Assembly (NCBI RefSeq): GCF_905475465.1
Contig: NC_062235.1
Coordinates: 6,458,001 to 6,522,000, forward strand
Origin: Pieris napi
Lineage: Eukaryota; Arthropoda; Insecta; Lepidoptera; Pieridae
DNA: 64,000 nt
Reading direction: 5' to 3'
In this document: in pieces, positions 10,618-22,115 of the stretch
Position numbering within the stretch: position 1 is the first letter of the stretch
Layout: every line of letters starts with the position of its first letter
Notes under the pieces: generated by a model
Told to the model about the DNA's origin: nothing
The model's input: the letters and a program-made list of their open reading frames with translations, nothing else
Database searches by the model: none
Made by a program: the position numbers and the translations under genes

Positions 10618-11900
10618 GGTTGGGGAAAAAGTTTCTTCGCATTTTTTAAGAAAATTCAAAACATTTTTTAATATAGTTTATTTACATTTAACTAAAGTAT
10701 GTAGGTACCATTTTGTTCGATAACTTTTTGCCATTATTTAGGTAGGGACATGATCCCATTGCTATAGAAATTTTGGGGCTTCTGATCAAAATACCGCGAT
10801 AATTGGTTTTGGCAGTCCTCTCGTGATGATAACCTGATACTTCCTAAAGAATTCTGAAGAGACTGAAACAGGTGGAAATCTGAAGGTGCAAGGTCAGGAC
10901 TATACGTCGGATGCATTATCACCTCCCAGCCAAGCTCTCTTAGTTTTTGCTGAGTGGCCAAAGATGTGTGAGGTCTAGCGTTATCATGATGAAAAACCAC
11001 ACCCCTTCTGGTGATTAATTCCGGCCGCTTTCTCTCAACTTCTTGCTTTAATCTCATCAGTTGTTAGCAGTAGAGTTCAGAATCGATGGTCCTGCCTGGT
11101 GGTAACAGCTCATAATGAATAATGACCTTCCAATCCCACCACACACACAGCATCACCTTGTTGCGAGTTATCCCGGGTTTCGCCACAGTCTGTGAAGCCT
11201 GACCGGCCTTTGACCACGACCTTTTTCGCACGTTCTTGTCGTACGTGATCCACTTTTCATCATCAGTTATCAGCTTCTTCAAAAATGGTTTGGTTCCATT
11301 AAGTCGTAATAAAGAATCAAAAATGAGTACACGGTTCATTAGGTTTCTTACAGTGATCTCGTGAGGTACCTACCCAAGTATTGAGCTATTTTGTGTACCC
11401 AGTTTTTTTCAAATGCGCCAAAACTGTTTTGTGGTCAATTCCCCGTTCTTCAGCTACGTCGTAACTACTGATATGCCGATCTTGCTCCACTTTTTCAAAA
11501 ATTGCATCCATTTTATCTGTCATAGGGCGACCAGAGCGACTTGGATCTTTGACATCAAAATTTCCGGATTGAAAACGCTTAAACCAAATTTGTGCTACTC
11601 TCACAGACACTGCACTAGGTCCATAAATATAGCAAAAAAAATTCGCGGCTTGTGTTGCATTTTGACCTTTTTTGTAGTAAAATTTTAAAATGTATCGAAT
11701 TTCTTCATTCGATTCACTCATCTTGACGGTACGAAAAATAAATAAAAAACAGTCATTATCCTAATTTGATTTTGGAATTATCTTCTTTAAAATCTCAACT
11801 TTCCTTGATAACAAAACCAGCCAGATACATATAGTATAGCCAAAGAGATTTTATTACAAGTTCATACATACTATAATGCGAAAAGACTTTTTCCCCAACC
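10618..11900 (-). mobile_element. mariner transposon (DD34D), inactive
   Basis: A 1283-bp element is bounded by TA dinucleotides (10616-10617, 11901-11902), the TA duplication of Tc1/mariner elements. The terminal inverted repeats start GGTTGGGGAAAAAGT and match over about 26 bp with two mismatches. The single gene runs right to left and is a pseudogene (10692-11721). The element is inserted 12 bp inside the 5' end of a Helitron, so it is the younger of the two. Confidence 0.92.
10692..11721 (-). pseudogene. mariner transposase pseudogene
   Basis: Transposase that would cut and paste its own element at TA sites. ATG is at 11721. The N-terminal helix-turn-helix region is visible (RVAQIWFKRFQSGNFDVKD, then SGRP). 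The catalytic core follows: TDDEKWITYD, HHDNARPH, YSPDLAPSDFHLF. There are 34 residues between the second and third catalytic aspartates (DD34D), so all three acidic residues survive. Lesions: an in-frame TAG after HLKKTGYTK (stop at 11386-11388), a 4-bp tandem duplication (GGTA) near 11366-11375 that shifts the frame, a TAA at 11064-11066, and a TAA near the C-terminus at 10734-10736, after which the frame continues to a TAG at 10692-10694. The length is close to the family's usual 340-350 residues. It cannot make a functional protein. Confidence 0.93.
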
Positions 11901-12220
11901 TAATATAAAATTCTCGTATCACAATGTTCGTTCCCATACTCCTCCGAAACGGCTCGACCGATACTTATTAATTTTTTTATGCATAGTTAGTAAGCCTGAG
12001 AATCGGCTACTATCTGTCTTTCAAACCCCTAAGTGATAAGGGGTGTCCACCCCAAAATTTTTATTTTTTAGACAATTTTTTTTGTTTTTATTTTTTTTAT
12101 GATACATCATACAAAAATACATACAACCCTCTACGATCAACGTTTTTTTAATTATTGTAGATTTTTATTGAACTAAAAAATATTTTCTAGAATAATACAA
12201 ACGTTTGCCGTGTCAGCTAG

Positions 12221-14511
12221 TAAACGAATAAATTAATGTTTTCAAAAATACACCAAACGTTAAAAGTAGTATATACTTATAAGCTACATAAAATGTGTTA
12301 AACAATGTAATAATCTATTTGAGTATAGCATAAAACAATTAGTTTTTACCTTTTTTAGATATATGAACGACAATAAATTAAAGTTATATTAAAATCAGTG
12401 GCAACGCATGTAACATCATTTTGCCGAATAAATAGCAAAAATAAATGAATTTATCGGGAATTTCGGTAATGAAACGGACTCATAATTGAAAACATCATAA
12501 GTTCCATTATACGTTATTGGATGATGTGAAGTAATAATAGTATACTTTACTATTATTGCTGTAATTATGGTTTCCATGTCCTGTAAAACGTAGTAACTTT
12601 ACTTAACGTGTAAATATCACAGGTAGAGTCTATTAAGATAAGAATTAAACAAATCATCGAATTGAGAAAAATAATTTGAAGGTACTTAGGGACCAAACTT
12701 TTTAAATTTATTTTAGTCGTCTATATATTCATTTTTATTAATTGTTGTTATTATTATGTAGGTTGAGCATTTTTAAATACTCTAAATAAACGAATTTGAA
12801 GCTTTCAAGATTCCAGTTTATTGTCTTCTATTTCATATTTACAAAAATAAAGCCTTTATTCACTAATTGTTATTTACAACAATAGTTACAAAAATTCGAA
12901 ACAGACAATTATTTTTCCAGTTTTACGGTCAGTTATTCTGACATAGTCCTCCCCTACTTTTGCCCATTCAGTTCAATCCCGGACTAGGATCCATCTCTTC
13001 AGCAAACTTGAAGTCTCGTCTTCCTTTTTTCCTTCTCTTGATACCAGTAGTATTTTTATGCTAAGCACACTTGTGTCTATGTTTAATTGATAAACGATTG
13101 TTTTATTATCGCTGCGGGCCAAGATTGAAACCAAAAATGTACACATGGGAGCATATATGTGATATATATTTTTTTTTGTCAATGACATTGTTTATGACCA
13201 CAAAGGTTAACGAGCATTACTTATAATTTTTCAATTTCTTTTGAATTCTTTACAGATATTATTTGCCCTAAATTCCTCTACATATTCAATACAGTCTTTG
13301 GTCTATATTGAATAACTCCACTGGTTAATTAATACCTGTATTTAAACAAATAATCGGACTAAGGCAATTAAATTGCATGTAATCGTTTTCAACTGATCGT
13401 AAAACAATTTCATTGTGTATAACCTAATTGTGTTTTTCCTATTGACTGAATAAATTAAAAATACATTTAACGCGGTAACGAAATTTCATCAGGCACTTGT
13501 AATCAAAATTGTTAAGCCTTTTGGAAAATCACATTATATTGCAATACTTTCTTATTGCATTAGTCTTTGAATAATATTTTAACCGACTTCAAAAACCCAT
13601 AAGAGATTTACAACGACTTCCAAAAATTAACGCTAAACTTAGGCTTACATATTATTTTGTTGTACACACGGTTAAAAAAAACATCAAAGCTAAAAAAGTC
13701 GTATTATAATATCGGAATAGTGTGTAAAATCCTAAATTCTCCCTAACCTAATGATGGCTATAATATGTGTAGTGTACAGGGGACAATATTTACCGGTAGT
13801 CGAAGGCTGTATAGCTGATAGTATCAGAATCAGTGTGTTGGCGTGGAAAATGAGCTTGTTTAATAATCTGAACTAGCTCCAAGCGAACTAGGTTAGCTGG
13901 AAAATTGCACTAAAATGATGTAGAGATACGAACTATCTAGGTTTTATGTACTACTTTCAGAAGTGCTCTCGTGTAAATATTAAATTGTTTATTTTGCTTT
14001 GTTTAATCACATCTGACGTGAATTATTCCTAATTGCGACGATGACTAAGGAAACGGTTAAAAAGACAAAGCTGAAAAGTCAACTATACGAAAGACGTCTC
14101 ATGATCTCTAGAGGAAAATAACCTCGCTCTCTACTTCTAAATGTAAAGCTTTTGTCGAAAACTATTTGAAAAATTCAAGAACAAATGTATCGAGGTAACA
14201 TTCTTCCTGAAGTCACGTGTCTTCAATAGACTGCTACCTTCAATGTCGCATTGTCAGGGGACGTGAATAGACTTCCTACCCTCCGGTAGATAGGCCATAA
14301 ATTTCGATCCCTCAGGATACTTGACATTACGAGCATTGGTATTGACTTTACACTAACGAGCTGTATCCTAGATGTCTCCCACTGATTGAATAATCACCGA
14401 ATACATAGAACTTAAAATAATTGAATTTAAAATAATCTTTCACTTTCTCTCAAAAACTACGTACATAAACAAGTGGCAGCTATATACTTATATAAAAAAA
14501 TAAATGTGTTT
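12221..14511. other. No recognised gene
   Basis: A/T-rich sequence without supported features. The 71-codon ORF at 12973-13188 (minus) has no recognisable similarity. Short 'aaccgacttcaaaaa' words near 13580, common in lepidopteran repeats, hint at a very old fragment. Confidence 0.55.
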
Positions 14512-14619
14512 CTTCAATTTAGGGAAATTGCTAGTTTGTGTGAGACTGATGCCTGCTAAAGGTAAGAGTATCTGTGTTACAGGTCATCAGGCTTCCACCA
14601 CTTTGGATCGACAGAAGGT
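14512..14619 (+). repeat. Dispersed repeat E, copy 1
   Basis: About 108 bp is repeated in inverted orientation at 24273-24378, with few mismatches. The shared core includes 'tgagactgatgcctgctaaa' and 'aggtcatcaggcttccacca'. The class of this repeat is unknown; no TIRs or target duplications were identified. An ORF spans it (14504-14698), but the repeat nature argues against a host gene. Confidence 0.75.
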
Positions 14620-14719
14620 ATTAAAAAGTAGAGAAAAATATTGTTACAATAAACAATTATGTATTATTACACAGGCTGCAACGTTAACAAAAAAATAAAT
14701 ATATGGAAACCACACGGGG

Positions 14720-14850
14720 TATGTGTGTGTGTGTGTGTGTAAGTGTGTGTATGTATGTGTGGGTGTGTGTATGTGTGTTAGTATGTGTATTTGAGTGTGT
14801 GTCTGTGTGTTAGTATATGTATATGAGTGTGTGTCTGAGTATGTATTATT
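14720..14850 (+). repeat. GT-rich microsatellite
   Basis: An interrupted (GT)n/(TATG)n tract beginning TATGTGTGTGTGTGTGTG. Imperfections (GTAAGTG, GTTAGTATG, GTCTGTG) increase to the right, showing an old, decaying simple repeat. A longer-period unit 'gtgtgt(c)tgtgtgttagtat(g)tgtat' recurs within it. Confidence 0.9.
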
Positions 14851-15820
14851 ACTAAATTGTTATTCTAATAAACCTAACTTTAAAAACTAGTGGTGCTATA
14901 TCATATAGTATCCTTGGGTATGACCTGATTTGTGTCTTTATTGGCATGTGGATCATAAATCTTCCAAGCTTGATATACGCCGTTGATATTTAGGTTTTAC
15001 ATGGCCTCCATACGAGGTTTTCCTTCTCTGTATAAACAGCTATCTGTGGACAACCAGGTATGAACGTACATTATATCTCTGTTCTCGACCGAATACATAT
15101 TTGCTAGAAATGCAGAGTTATAATGTTTACTGTGTTGATAACAACACTTATCTAGATTAAACTAAAGTTATGTATAAAATACAATGCATATAGGAAACTG
15201 CATTTATCCAGCTTCACAATAAACTTTTAATTTGTTAGCGAACTCCTAGCCGCAATAAAATATGCGTTTATGAGGACAAAGCGGCAAATGTGGTTTCTCT
15301 GAATTTACAGTCACCCTATGTTTTGTCCACAATTTGTGTGGAAGTAAGGTCAAACTACCGTGTTATTCTGTCAGCAGTTTTCAACATCAATCTTTTGATA
15401 AAAACTATTTACGAAATGTGGGTTAACATTTTTGGATAATAAATACAAATGAAAATGTGGTTCTATTGTCGCTGTCTCTGTTAACATTTTCTCAAGAATA
15501 AGATTTTTTTTAAATGGCATTGAAGAGAGGAGGCCTAAATGAAAATGGATTTTCATTATTATAAGACGTATTTATAACTCAATACGAGATTTAATTTCCT
15601 TAGATGTAATCTTGACTTATTGAACTAGATGGATGATACTTTTTTGATGACACTTTTCAGGGCGGCTTTTGACTCATATGTCTGAAATTGCTTTATCGTG
15701 CATACGCTTTCATTTCCGCTTTATGTGTAGAAGACTTAACGACAGTTTTATGTCTTATCAACGTACATTTTAGCAAATTAACAACAGAATATTTTAGAAA
15801 TTATTTATAATAATAATAAT
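14851..15820. other. No recognised gene
   Basis: Nothing supported. A 61-codon minus-strand ORF at 15371-15556 has no recognisable similarity. Confidence 0.6.
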
Positions 15821-16107
15821 CAGTTGCGCTACAACCTCTTTAGGTCTGGGCCTCAGATTTCTGATTCTGTTTCATGATCATTTTTAAATTTAATACGCAA
15901 GTAGGTGACCAGCCTCTAGTGCCTGACACACGCCGTAGACTTTTTGGGTCTAAGACATGTCGGTTACCTCACTATGTTTTCCTTCACCGTTCGAGCGACT
16001 TTTAAATGCGCACATAGAAAGAATGTCCATTGGTGCACAGCCGGGGATCGAACCTACGACCTCAGGGATGAGAGTCGCACGCTGAAGCCACTTGGCCAAC
16101 ACTACTC
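15821..16107 (-). mobile_element. tRNA-derived SINE, type B
   Basis: On the minus strand a tRNA-like head (GTGTTGGCCAAGTGGCTTCA, then box B 'ggttcgatccccggctgtgc') is followed by a body carrying 'ccattctttctatgtgcgca', 'ggtctaagacatgtcgg' (given here in plus orientation) and a TCATGATCA word. It ends 'aagaggttgtagcgcaactg'. It is colinear with 29135-29425 and, less well, 54405-54670. Confidence 0.85.
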
Positions 16108-17729
16108 TCATTAAAATGTTTATATGAATTAATATTAGTATTATAGACCTCGCTGTATATATTTAAGGATCTGTCCTATTTCCGTAAAATAATATACCTT
16201 ATTGAAATGTTCTAACTAGCAAATGTCAATATTGTGCGTTAATCGTTGTTAATAGGCGCACATTTTATGTTTGCTTAGGTTCTGAGTACCTTTTGAAAAG
16301 GCTTTGACATTATTTCTTCACTAAGCCCTCAGGCCACGGCTTATACGGGTCATGCTTATAACAAGCCGTGGTCACGCGAACAAAATACATAATGTTCGTT
16401 TATTTTTTAATATTGGCTCTTATTTGTGTATTTTCTTCCATTTGTAGGTTAGCTACCTTCAAACGTAAACGCCAAATGTGAATTAAACCAAATTAATATT
16501 ACTGATTAAGCTTTTTAAATTGCCATAATATACGTAATATTAGATAATAGAACGATCGAACGATCCGATAGAACGTCGCGGCTATTATAATATGTCTTAT
16601 TTCTAATTAAATAGCATTTTATAATTAATTATTGGTTTGATATTAATAATTATATATCAAACCAAAAAATTAAGAATACCAAACTCATATCATCCTTATG
16701 CCCTCTCTCTTACAATATATACCTTTAATATGTTTAACGAATGCTCCAGATATCATTAACATATATTTTGCAATAAGAAGAGAAAGAAGTTGGGTCTGGT
16801 CTTCTTTATTATATTTCGGAAACCCTAAAATCGGACAGTTCATGTCGTTTCTTTTAAGCAGACAATGTTGCTATTATCAACTTGTGAGAAATGTAATCAC
16901 AACATTTGAATTTTTAAGTGAGCTGCGGCTGTCCTCATTCGCAAGGTATACTTTCCAACAAAGGTGGTTAAAATACAAAATCCACACATTAAACAGACCT
17001 GGCTTCTAGGAAGGATTGAATAAATTATAGTCCCATCAGCTTTTCCACGCAATTTTGTTCGCAATTTCTAACGATCAAGTTTGCAATTTCATAAAATGTC
17101 AATCCAAGTACTTTACACGACTATATCAAGGTTTATGAGTATATATTTATATCAAACAGCTGAACAAATTTTTTTCTAAGAACCGAGGTTCTAGAAAATG
17201 TATACATACTTTGCTTGAAACCATTTGTAGTGAAGAATCATAATTTGAAGGAAATAACTAGATTGAGTAAACGCTAAATTAAGTAGAGTGCAGTTGGGTG
17301 TTTTTGGATTATTACTTTCATTGTTGTCTCTGTTTCTGACATTATACTAGGAGACAATTAACGTAATTAATTCTGTTTTAAGTAATGTTTTTATTCACGA
17401 ATCCTTATCAAATCCCATCTGTCTATCATAAAAATCAGTTGATACAATTTTGTTTGAAAATTTAAAAACAATAATTTATTTAAGATGGAAGCCAACAATT
17501 TTGGCCGCCATAATAGAAAGTTTGTATGGTTTAACAACGTCTTAATTAAATAAGTTCGAATAGCAATTTTCGAAGTAAAAACTTTTAAACGGAAACTTGT
17601 CAATTGCGCAAACAATGCTTAACGTAGATTCAATTCCCAGCGTCCGCCTTAGAGGTGCATATCAATTAAAATATTTAATTGAATTGTTTTTACGATTTGA
17701 ATGTAACGTTGCAGTTATTCGTAGAAGAT
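16108..17729. other. No recognised gene
   Basis: A/T-rich. Contains a 12-bp inverted repeat, TTGGTTTGATAT at 16632-16643 and its complement at 16654-16665, with a 10-bp loop. The 103-codon ORF at 16698-17009 has no recognisable domain. Confidence 0.55.
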
Positions 17730-17990
17730 TTACATAGAAACACTACATGACCTGGCAACATTGTTCACATCAACATCTAGACAGAAGTGACTGCCCTGCC
17801 CTGCTGTTTGCTGTGTGAGAAGTGACATCAGTAGTTGCCTGGCGGGGATAATTGGTATTTTATCAGTTATCAACCACTGAACATTAACAGTACTAATATC
17901 ACTTTTAATTATATTCAAGCGGGCGTCTCCTGGACAGGCATAGCCTCCAATAGGCCACATCTCACTTAACATCAGGTGGGATTGAGGCCA
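17730..17990. mobile_element. Old LINE-like fragment
   Basis: The stretch around 'tctcacttaacatcaggtgg' (about 17960) is a 3'-terminal motif shared by many lepidopteran non-LTR elements. An 80-codon minus-strand ORF covers most of the region but I recognise no RT motif in it. Orientation and boundaries are uncertain. Confidence 0.4.
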
Positions 17991-18004
17991 AATGTCTGTC
18001 CAGT

Positions 18005-18242
18005 TCTGAATAAAATAAAAATGGGGGTTGATGGTACAAGGTTAAATTAAGGGTTATATGTATTTCAAGTGGTAGATGAAAAAAAGCAGCATCTAGGAGT
18101 ATATAAAATAATTGAAGACCTATTTTCAGACCTACCGACCTAAGAATACACAAAAAAAATCAGAAAAATCGGTTAAGTCGATTCGGAGGTGTTTGGTTAC
18201 AAACATTGTGACACGAAAAGTAAAAATATTTATATTCATAGA
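18005..18242 (-). mobile_element. Helitron 5'-end fragment
   Basis: On the minus strand it starts TCTATGAATATAAATA at 18242, preceded by A, and continues with CGTGTCACAATGTTTGT and CTCCGAATCGACTTAACCGA. This is the same order of words as the 5' ends of the Helitrons at 45636-46031 and 47861-48290. No CTAG end or hairpin is seen to the left, so the 3' end is missing or beyond recognition. Confidence 0.6.
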
Positions 18243-19062
18243 TTATATAAATATTGTTTCGATTAATAATTGCTATAACAAGTAAATGCTAATTTTAGTA
18301 AACGAAAATCGTATTTAGTTTGAATTTAGAATTTTCTTTCCTAACAAAAATAGTTTTTTTGTTTATTAAAGCACTAGTCTATCCGCACCTTTTCTGCAAT
18401 CTCACTGGCTGTGATAAAGTTTGAAGATGTAAGTCTTCACTAGAAGTGGCTCCCGAGAAAGTTTCCCGTTTATTTTTTGGTTTAAACTAGGGCGAAATGA
18501 CAGATATAGGTGACCTTATATTTTTATGAAATGAAAAATTACAGATAGTGTGGATTTTATTTGTGCCTTCCTTTCTGCACAAATAAAGAAGGCATAAAAT
18601 TATTTGATAGTTCATGTGTAAGCGAACATAACCTTATTCATACTATAATACATAATGTAAAAATGATCGTATCAAACATTAAGTAGGTAAATGATTCTAT
18701 AATGCTAAGGAGTAAGGAGATAGTCATTTGTTTTATAATAATTTGTTTATTTAATTCACGGCTTTAGTATAGGTATCAGGCTTTTACGTATTTATAATGC
18801 GCTAGTCTCTTGGTATGAATTTTTAATTACATAGTTAGTTTGAACCTTGTTAAGACTTGAATATAAGTGAAGATAATCATAAATAAATGAAAATTAAATT
18901 ACAAGAAATGAAGTTAAAAATTAAAATTATGTTTAGTGTTAATAGACCTTGTTTTTCATTACTTGATCTGTAAAGCATGTAAACAAGCATTATATTAAAT
19001 TTCAAATTTAGTTAAATGTAAAAACGGTTCATAATAAAGTTTTTGTGCTTACTAACTAAAAC
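18243..19062. other. No recognised gene
   Basis: A/T-rich; I see nothing to annotate. Confidence 0.6.
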
Positions 19063-19312
19063 TTCCACAGTGTCAACCAGCTCATTTCCCATTTTAAATG
19101 ACATTTACATATCTCTGACCTCGACGCAAAAATGTAACATCAGAATCATATAAGGTTACCAAGCTATTTTTTGCGTCTAGATTGAAAGCAGAGAGACGGG
19201 AGTGGTGTAAATGTTTTTTTGACAAGGGATTGAATTACTAAACGAATGAAAGAGTTATGAATATACGGCAGACATTGCCGATACTTATAAACAGCATACA
19301 TGAGTATATTAT
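19063..19312 (+). repeat. Dispersed repeat D, copy 1
   Basis: About 250 bp repeated in inverted orientation at 54757-55000. The end 'ttccacagtgtcaaccag' and the interior 'atgacatttacatatctctg' and 'cgaatgaaagagtt' are shared, with small indels in between. No terminal inverted repeats, poly(A) tail or target duplications were found, so the class is unknown. Confidence 0.75.
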
Positions 19313-19899
19313 TAATCATTCATATAACATATTCGGTAACATATAAAAGTTATGAGTATTATTACTGACTAATTTTGAAACATTAATTATGTATTATCTG
19401 TACTTATATTTAATCTGTGCTGTTCGTTTGATTTCACACACTAATCTCTGGAATTACTACAAATCTAAATCATAAAGTAAATTATGTAAAGTAATATGTA
19501 GATAAAGAATTTATGGCAACTTCGTATACGAGTTGCAAGTTATAAGCAAGAATACTCTACCCTATTATAGGTTTCAGTGAAAAATTCAAAAGTTCTAAAA
19601 AATGTCCCATAGTGAACAACATATTATTCTGTTACGACATTTCGAATAGTCACTACAGAGGAATCTCTATAACTCAAATTTCAAGGGAAATTAAAAAAAA
19701 ACGAATAATTTTTCGACTTAACTTAACTTCGAGAAACATGATTTGACTGTTGAAATTTTGACTTATACAGGCGCAATTTCCATGTTTATTTTTCGATTAG
19801 TAGAGTCGAAATTGAATAACAATTCAACTTAAGCTTTGTAGTAGGTACATATATATGTTTTACATATTAAAACGAATTACATACCTGACACTGAATATT
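19313..19899. other. No recognised gene
   Basis: A/T-rich; part of it may be the decayed 3' half of the mariner to the right, but no motif supports that. Confidence 0.5.
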
Positions 19900-20475
19900 T
19901 TTAGAATTTGGATTCGTATCTTTGGAAATTTGGGTTCGTAGCAATATATCCAGATTTAATCACCTGTGACGATGTCAAATACAGCATTTGAGTCACCGCC
20001 GTTGAACTTATCTAGCATTTGACTTAACTTATCTTCGTATGGACACCAGTCCATACAAAGGTGTTTCTGGTCTTCGGTTAACTTATGGGGAATCCATCTG
20101 GTACAAGGCTTCCTGACGCCTAAATGTTCGTGTAATATTTTTTGAACTTGACTCATACAATGCCTAGGCTTGGCCGTATCTACTGTTAGGTCACTCTCTT
20201 ATCTTCCTCTATCATGCGTCGCACAGCACTGATGTTATCTTCAGTAGTCGCTGTTAAAGGACGCGCCTTTCCCTCACGCGGATCATCATTGTCATTGCTA
20301 CGTCCGCGCTTAAACTCGTTAAACCAATTATAAATAGGGGCACGAGATGGGGCTTCATTAAGAAATAATGCTAATCACAGCCTATCATAGATTTGTTGTT
20401 GAATAAGCCCTCAACAAAAGTCATAATAAATCTTTGACCAAACATTATCACGTGTAACAAGTGTTTTAGATTTGC
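19900..20475 (-). pseudogene. Second mariner-type transposase relic, N-terminal half
   Basis: Fragment of a mariner transposase of a different lineage from the one at 10618. Read right to left it shows decayed N-terminal words (GLIQQQIYDRL), then APSRAPIYNWFNEFKRGRSN, ISAVRRMIEEDKRVT, MSQVQKILHEHLGVRK, RWIPHKLTEDQK and DIVTGD followed by a stop and WIYCYEP. This is the helix-turn-helix region through the first catalytic aspartate (the D of VTGD). Several stops and frameshifts occur. Similarity ends shortly after WIYCYEPK, so the catalytic second half is gone. The words resemble mellifera/capitata-type mariners. TIRs were not found. Confidence 0.85.
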
Positions 20476-21655
20476 CGCCAATTCACAAAAACAAATCACA
20501 AATAAATGCTATATACTAAATTAGGTTACCAAGGAGTTCTAAAATCTAAATTCATAAAAAGATTTCATAAGCAATGCTTCTAACTAGCCAATTCTAAAAT
20601 AATAGTATTACCCACGTATTAATGAAGTAAACTATAGACTAAAAAAAATAAAAAGATGTGTCATAGAAAGTTTTATGAATGTCGTCATTCATTGCACAGT
20701 ACAAGACAAAAACAATAGATTAGAAGCCCCAAACCCGAACATTCATTATGAGTTTTATTGCTATTATTTTGGGGAATTCCAAGTAAGACGTCATTATATT
20801 TTACTAACTACGGTTTACGGAATCTCCTTTTTAAATTCGAGTTAAAGTATAAATATAATATAATATAAGTAGTTAGTTAGAGTATAAATATGTATTTTCG
20901 ATACTTCGTAAGGAGCTATAGCGATTCCATATTCGATGTTTTAAATAAAAACTAGTAGTTTAGTACAACATAATAGTTGTGTTGCACAATGCACAGTCTA
21001 TTAATCGACGAAGAGGGAGGGCATGTACGATGGAATTAACGCTGTTGAAATCGCGGTACACAGCTAACAAAGAACACATTTTATTTTTAGATAAGTAAGA
21101 TGGGAGTTTCGTGCTGGCTTAAAAAACTTTTGGTAGGAATGGAAGGTCTGAAGATGTACCTATTTAATTGTCGTATGGATTATAGGGACGTTCGTGTTTC
21201 TAATTCTGTATGATATATATTATGTCGAATGTTGTAAGTTTAGTAACCCAGTTGTTAATTTATTACCAAGTTTGAGATATTTTTATTTCTCGCTATTTTT
21301 AAGTAAAAAGTAAAAGTGTATGGTGAAGGACCATTCTTGTATACATTTTTCTTTACGGCCTGCCAGGGAATTGACCTAGATCTAGGATTCGTATCGAGTT
21401 GTCTAAGGGAATACACTGGGGATAGAGTTTTGTTTTATTATTTGTTTGAATTTCCGAAAGAGGATTTAGTTCCATTCATTTAGATAAGAGTAGATACTTA
21501 TACGTACATTATATCTATCTTGTTAACTAAACTGTATTTTGTGTCCTCCTCGTAGCTAACAGCTAAGCGTCATGATACTTCCGACTCCGTTGTGACAATA
21601 CAGCAACGCTGTGTCAATATCTGACGATGACGTAAATGCCGTACTTTAGTGCCTA
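20476..21655. other. No recognised gene
   Basis: The right side may include the decayed 5' leader of the mariner relic. Nothing else is supported. Confidence 0.55.
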
Positions 21656-22115
21656 TTTTTTTTTTTTTTTTTTTTAGAGTATTGGGCTCCAACCTCTTAG
21701 TCTCTTTCCTTCCAATTTAAAGAACATTATGAGTTTTTCAAGGTTTGATGAGGTTCCTGGGAATCTTTCGACCACATTGCAGCACCTTGAAAGCCTCTTG
21801 GTGATATGCATTTGCATTGGAGCTGTACTGTGTAAGTATTAATGGGTGATGCTAATGATACAATTAATTCATATTATCTCTCGTCGGTTATCGGGTACTT
21901 TTGACCAGTCCTTTGTCTAGTACGTCCTACATTTCTACACAACATTCACTGCCGTACTTTAGGGTTGGGACAAGCACACTTCTAAGTACAGCCAGTCATT
22001 TGAGATTTCTAGGCTACCCACAAGGAATGCAACGCCCCATTTACTCTTTTACCAGCATTTACTCGTCTTTCTAAATCATGGTGATACTTTCCAGCATGAG
22101 TAAACATAAAGTCTA
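21656..22115 (-). mobile_element. RTE-type LINE 3' end
   Basis: The element reads right to left and ends in a poly(A) tail (plus-strand T-run 21656-21675). Coding words typical of the C-terminal region of RTE-clade reverse transcriptase proteins are visible in changing frames: YLDFMFTHAGKYHHDLERRV, NAGKRVNGALHSL and then LAVLRSVLVPTLKYGSE. Stops and frameshifts show it is dead. It is 5'-truncated, as is usual for LINE insertions. Confidence 0.8.

Larger units (their letters stand above)
10606..12220 (+). mobile_element. Helitron interrupted by mariner
   Basis: The element starts TCTAATATAATA at 10606 (preceded by A). It is interrupted at 10618 by a mariner and resumes at 11901-11903 with ATATAAAATTCTCGTATCAC, the sequence that follows the TC start in the other Helitrons (compare 47861). 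It ends CAGCTAG at 12220, followed by T. The 3' hairpin has decayed to CAAACGTTTG (12198-12207). Without the mariner it is about 330 bp and non-coding. Confidence 0.8.

Noticed and set aside
11413..11688. Plus-strand 91-codon ORF
   Set aside because: Antisense shadow of the mariner transposase.
14720..14850. CRISPR-like or satellite array
   Set aside because: It is an interrupted dinucleotide/tetranucleotide microsatellite without spacers.
16698..17009. 103-codon ORF as a gene
   Set aside because: Composition typical of chance ORFs and no known motif.
21638..21962. 12-bp match 'gccgtactttag' as a target duplication of the RTE fragment
   Set aside because: The second copy lies inside the coding part of the element, so it is coincidental.
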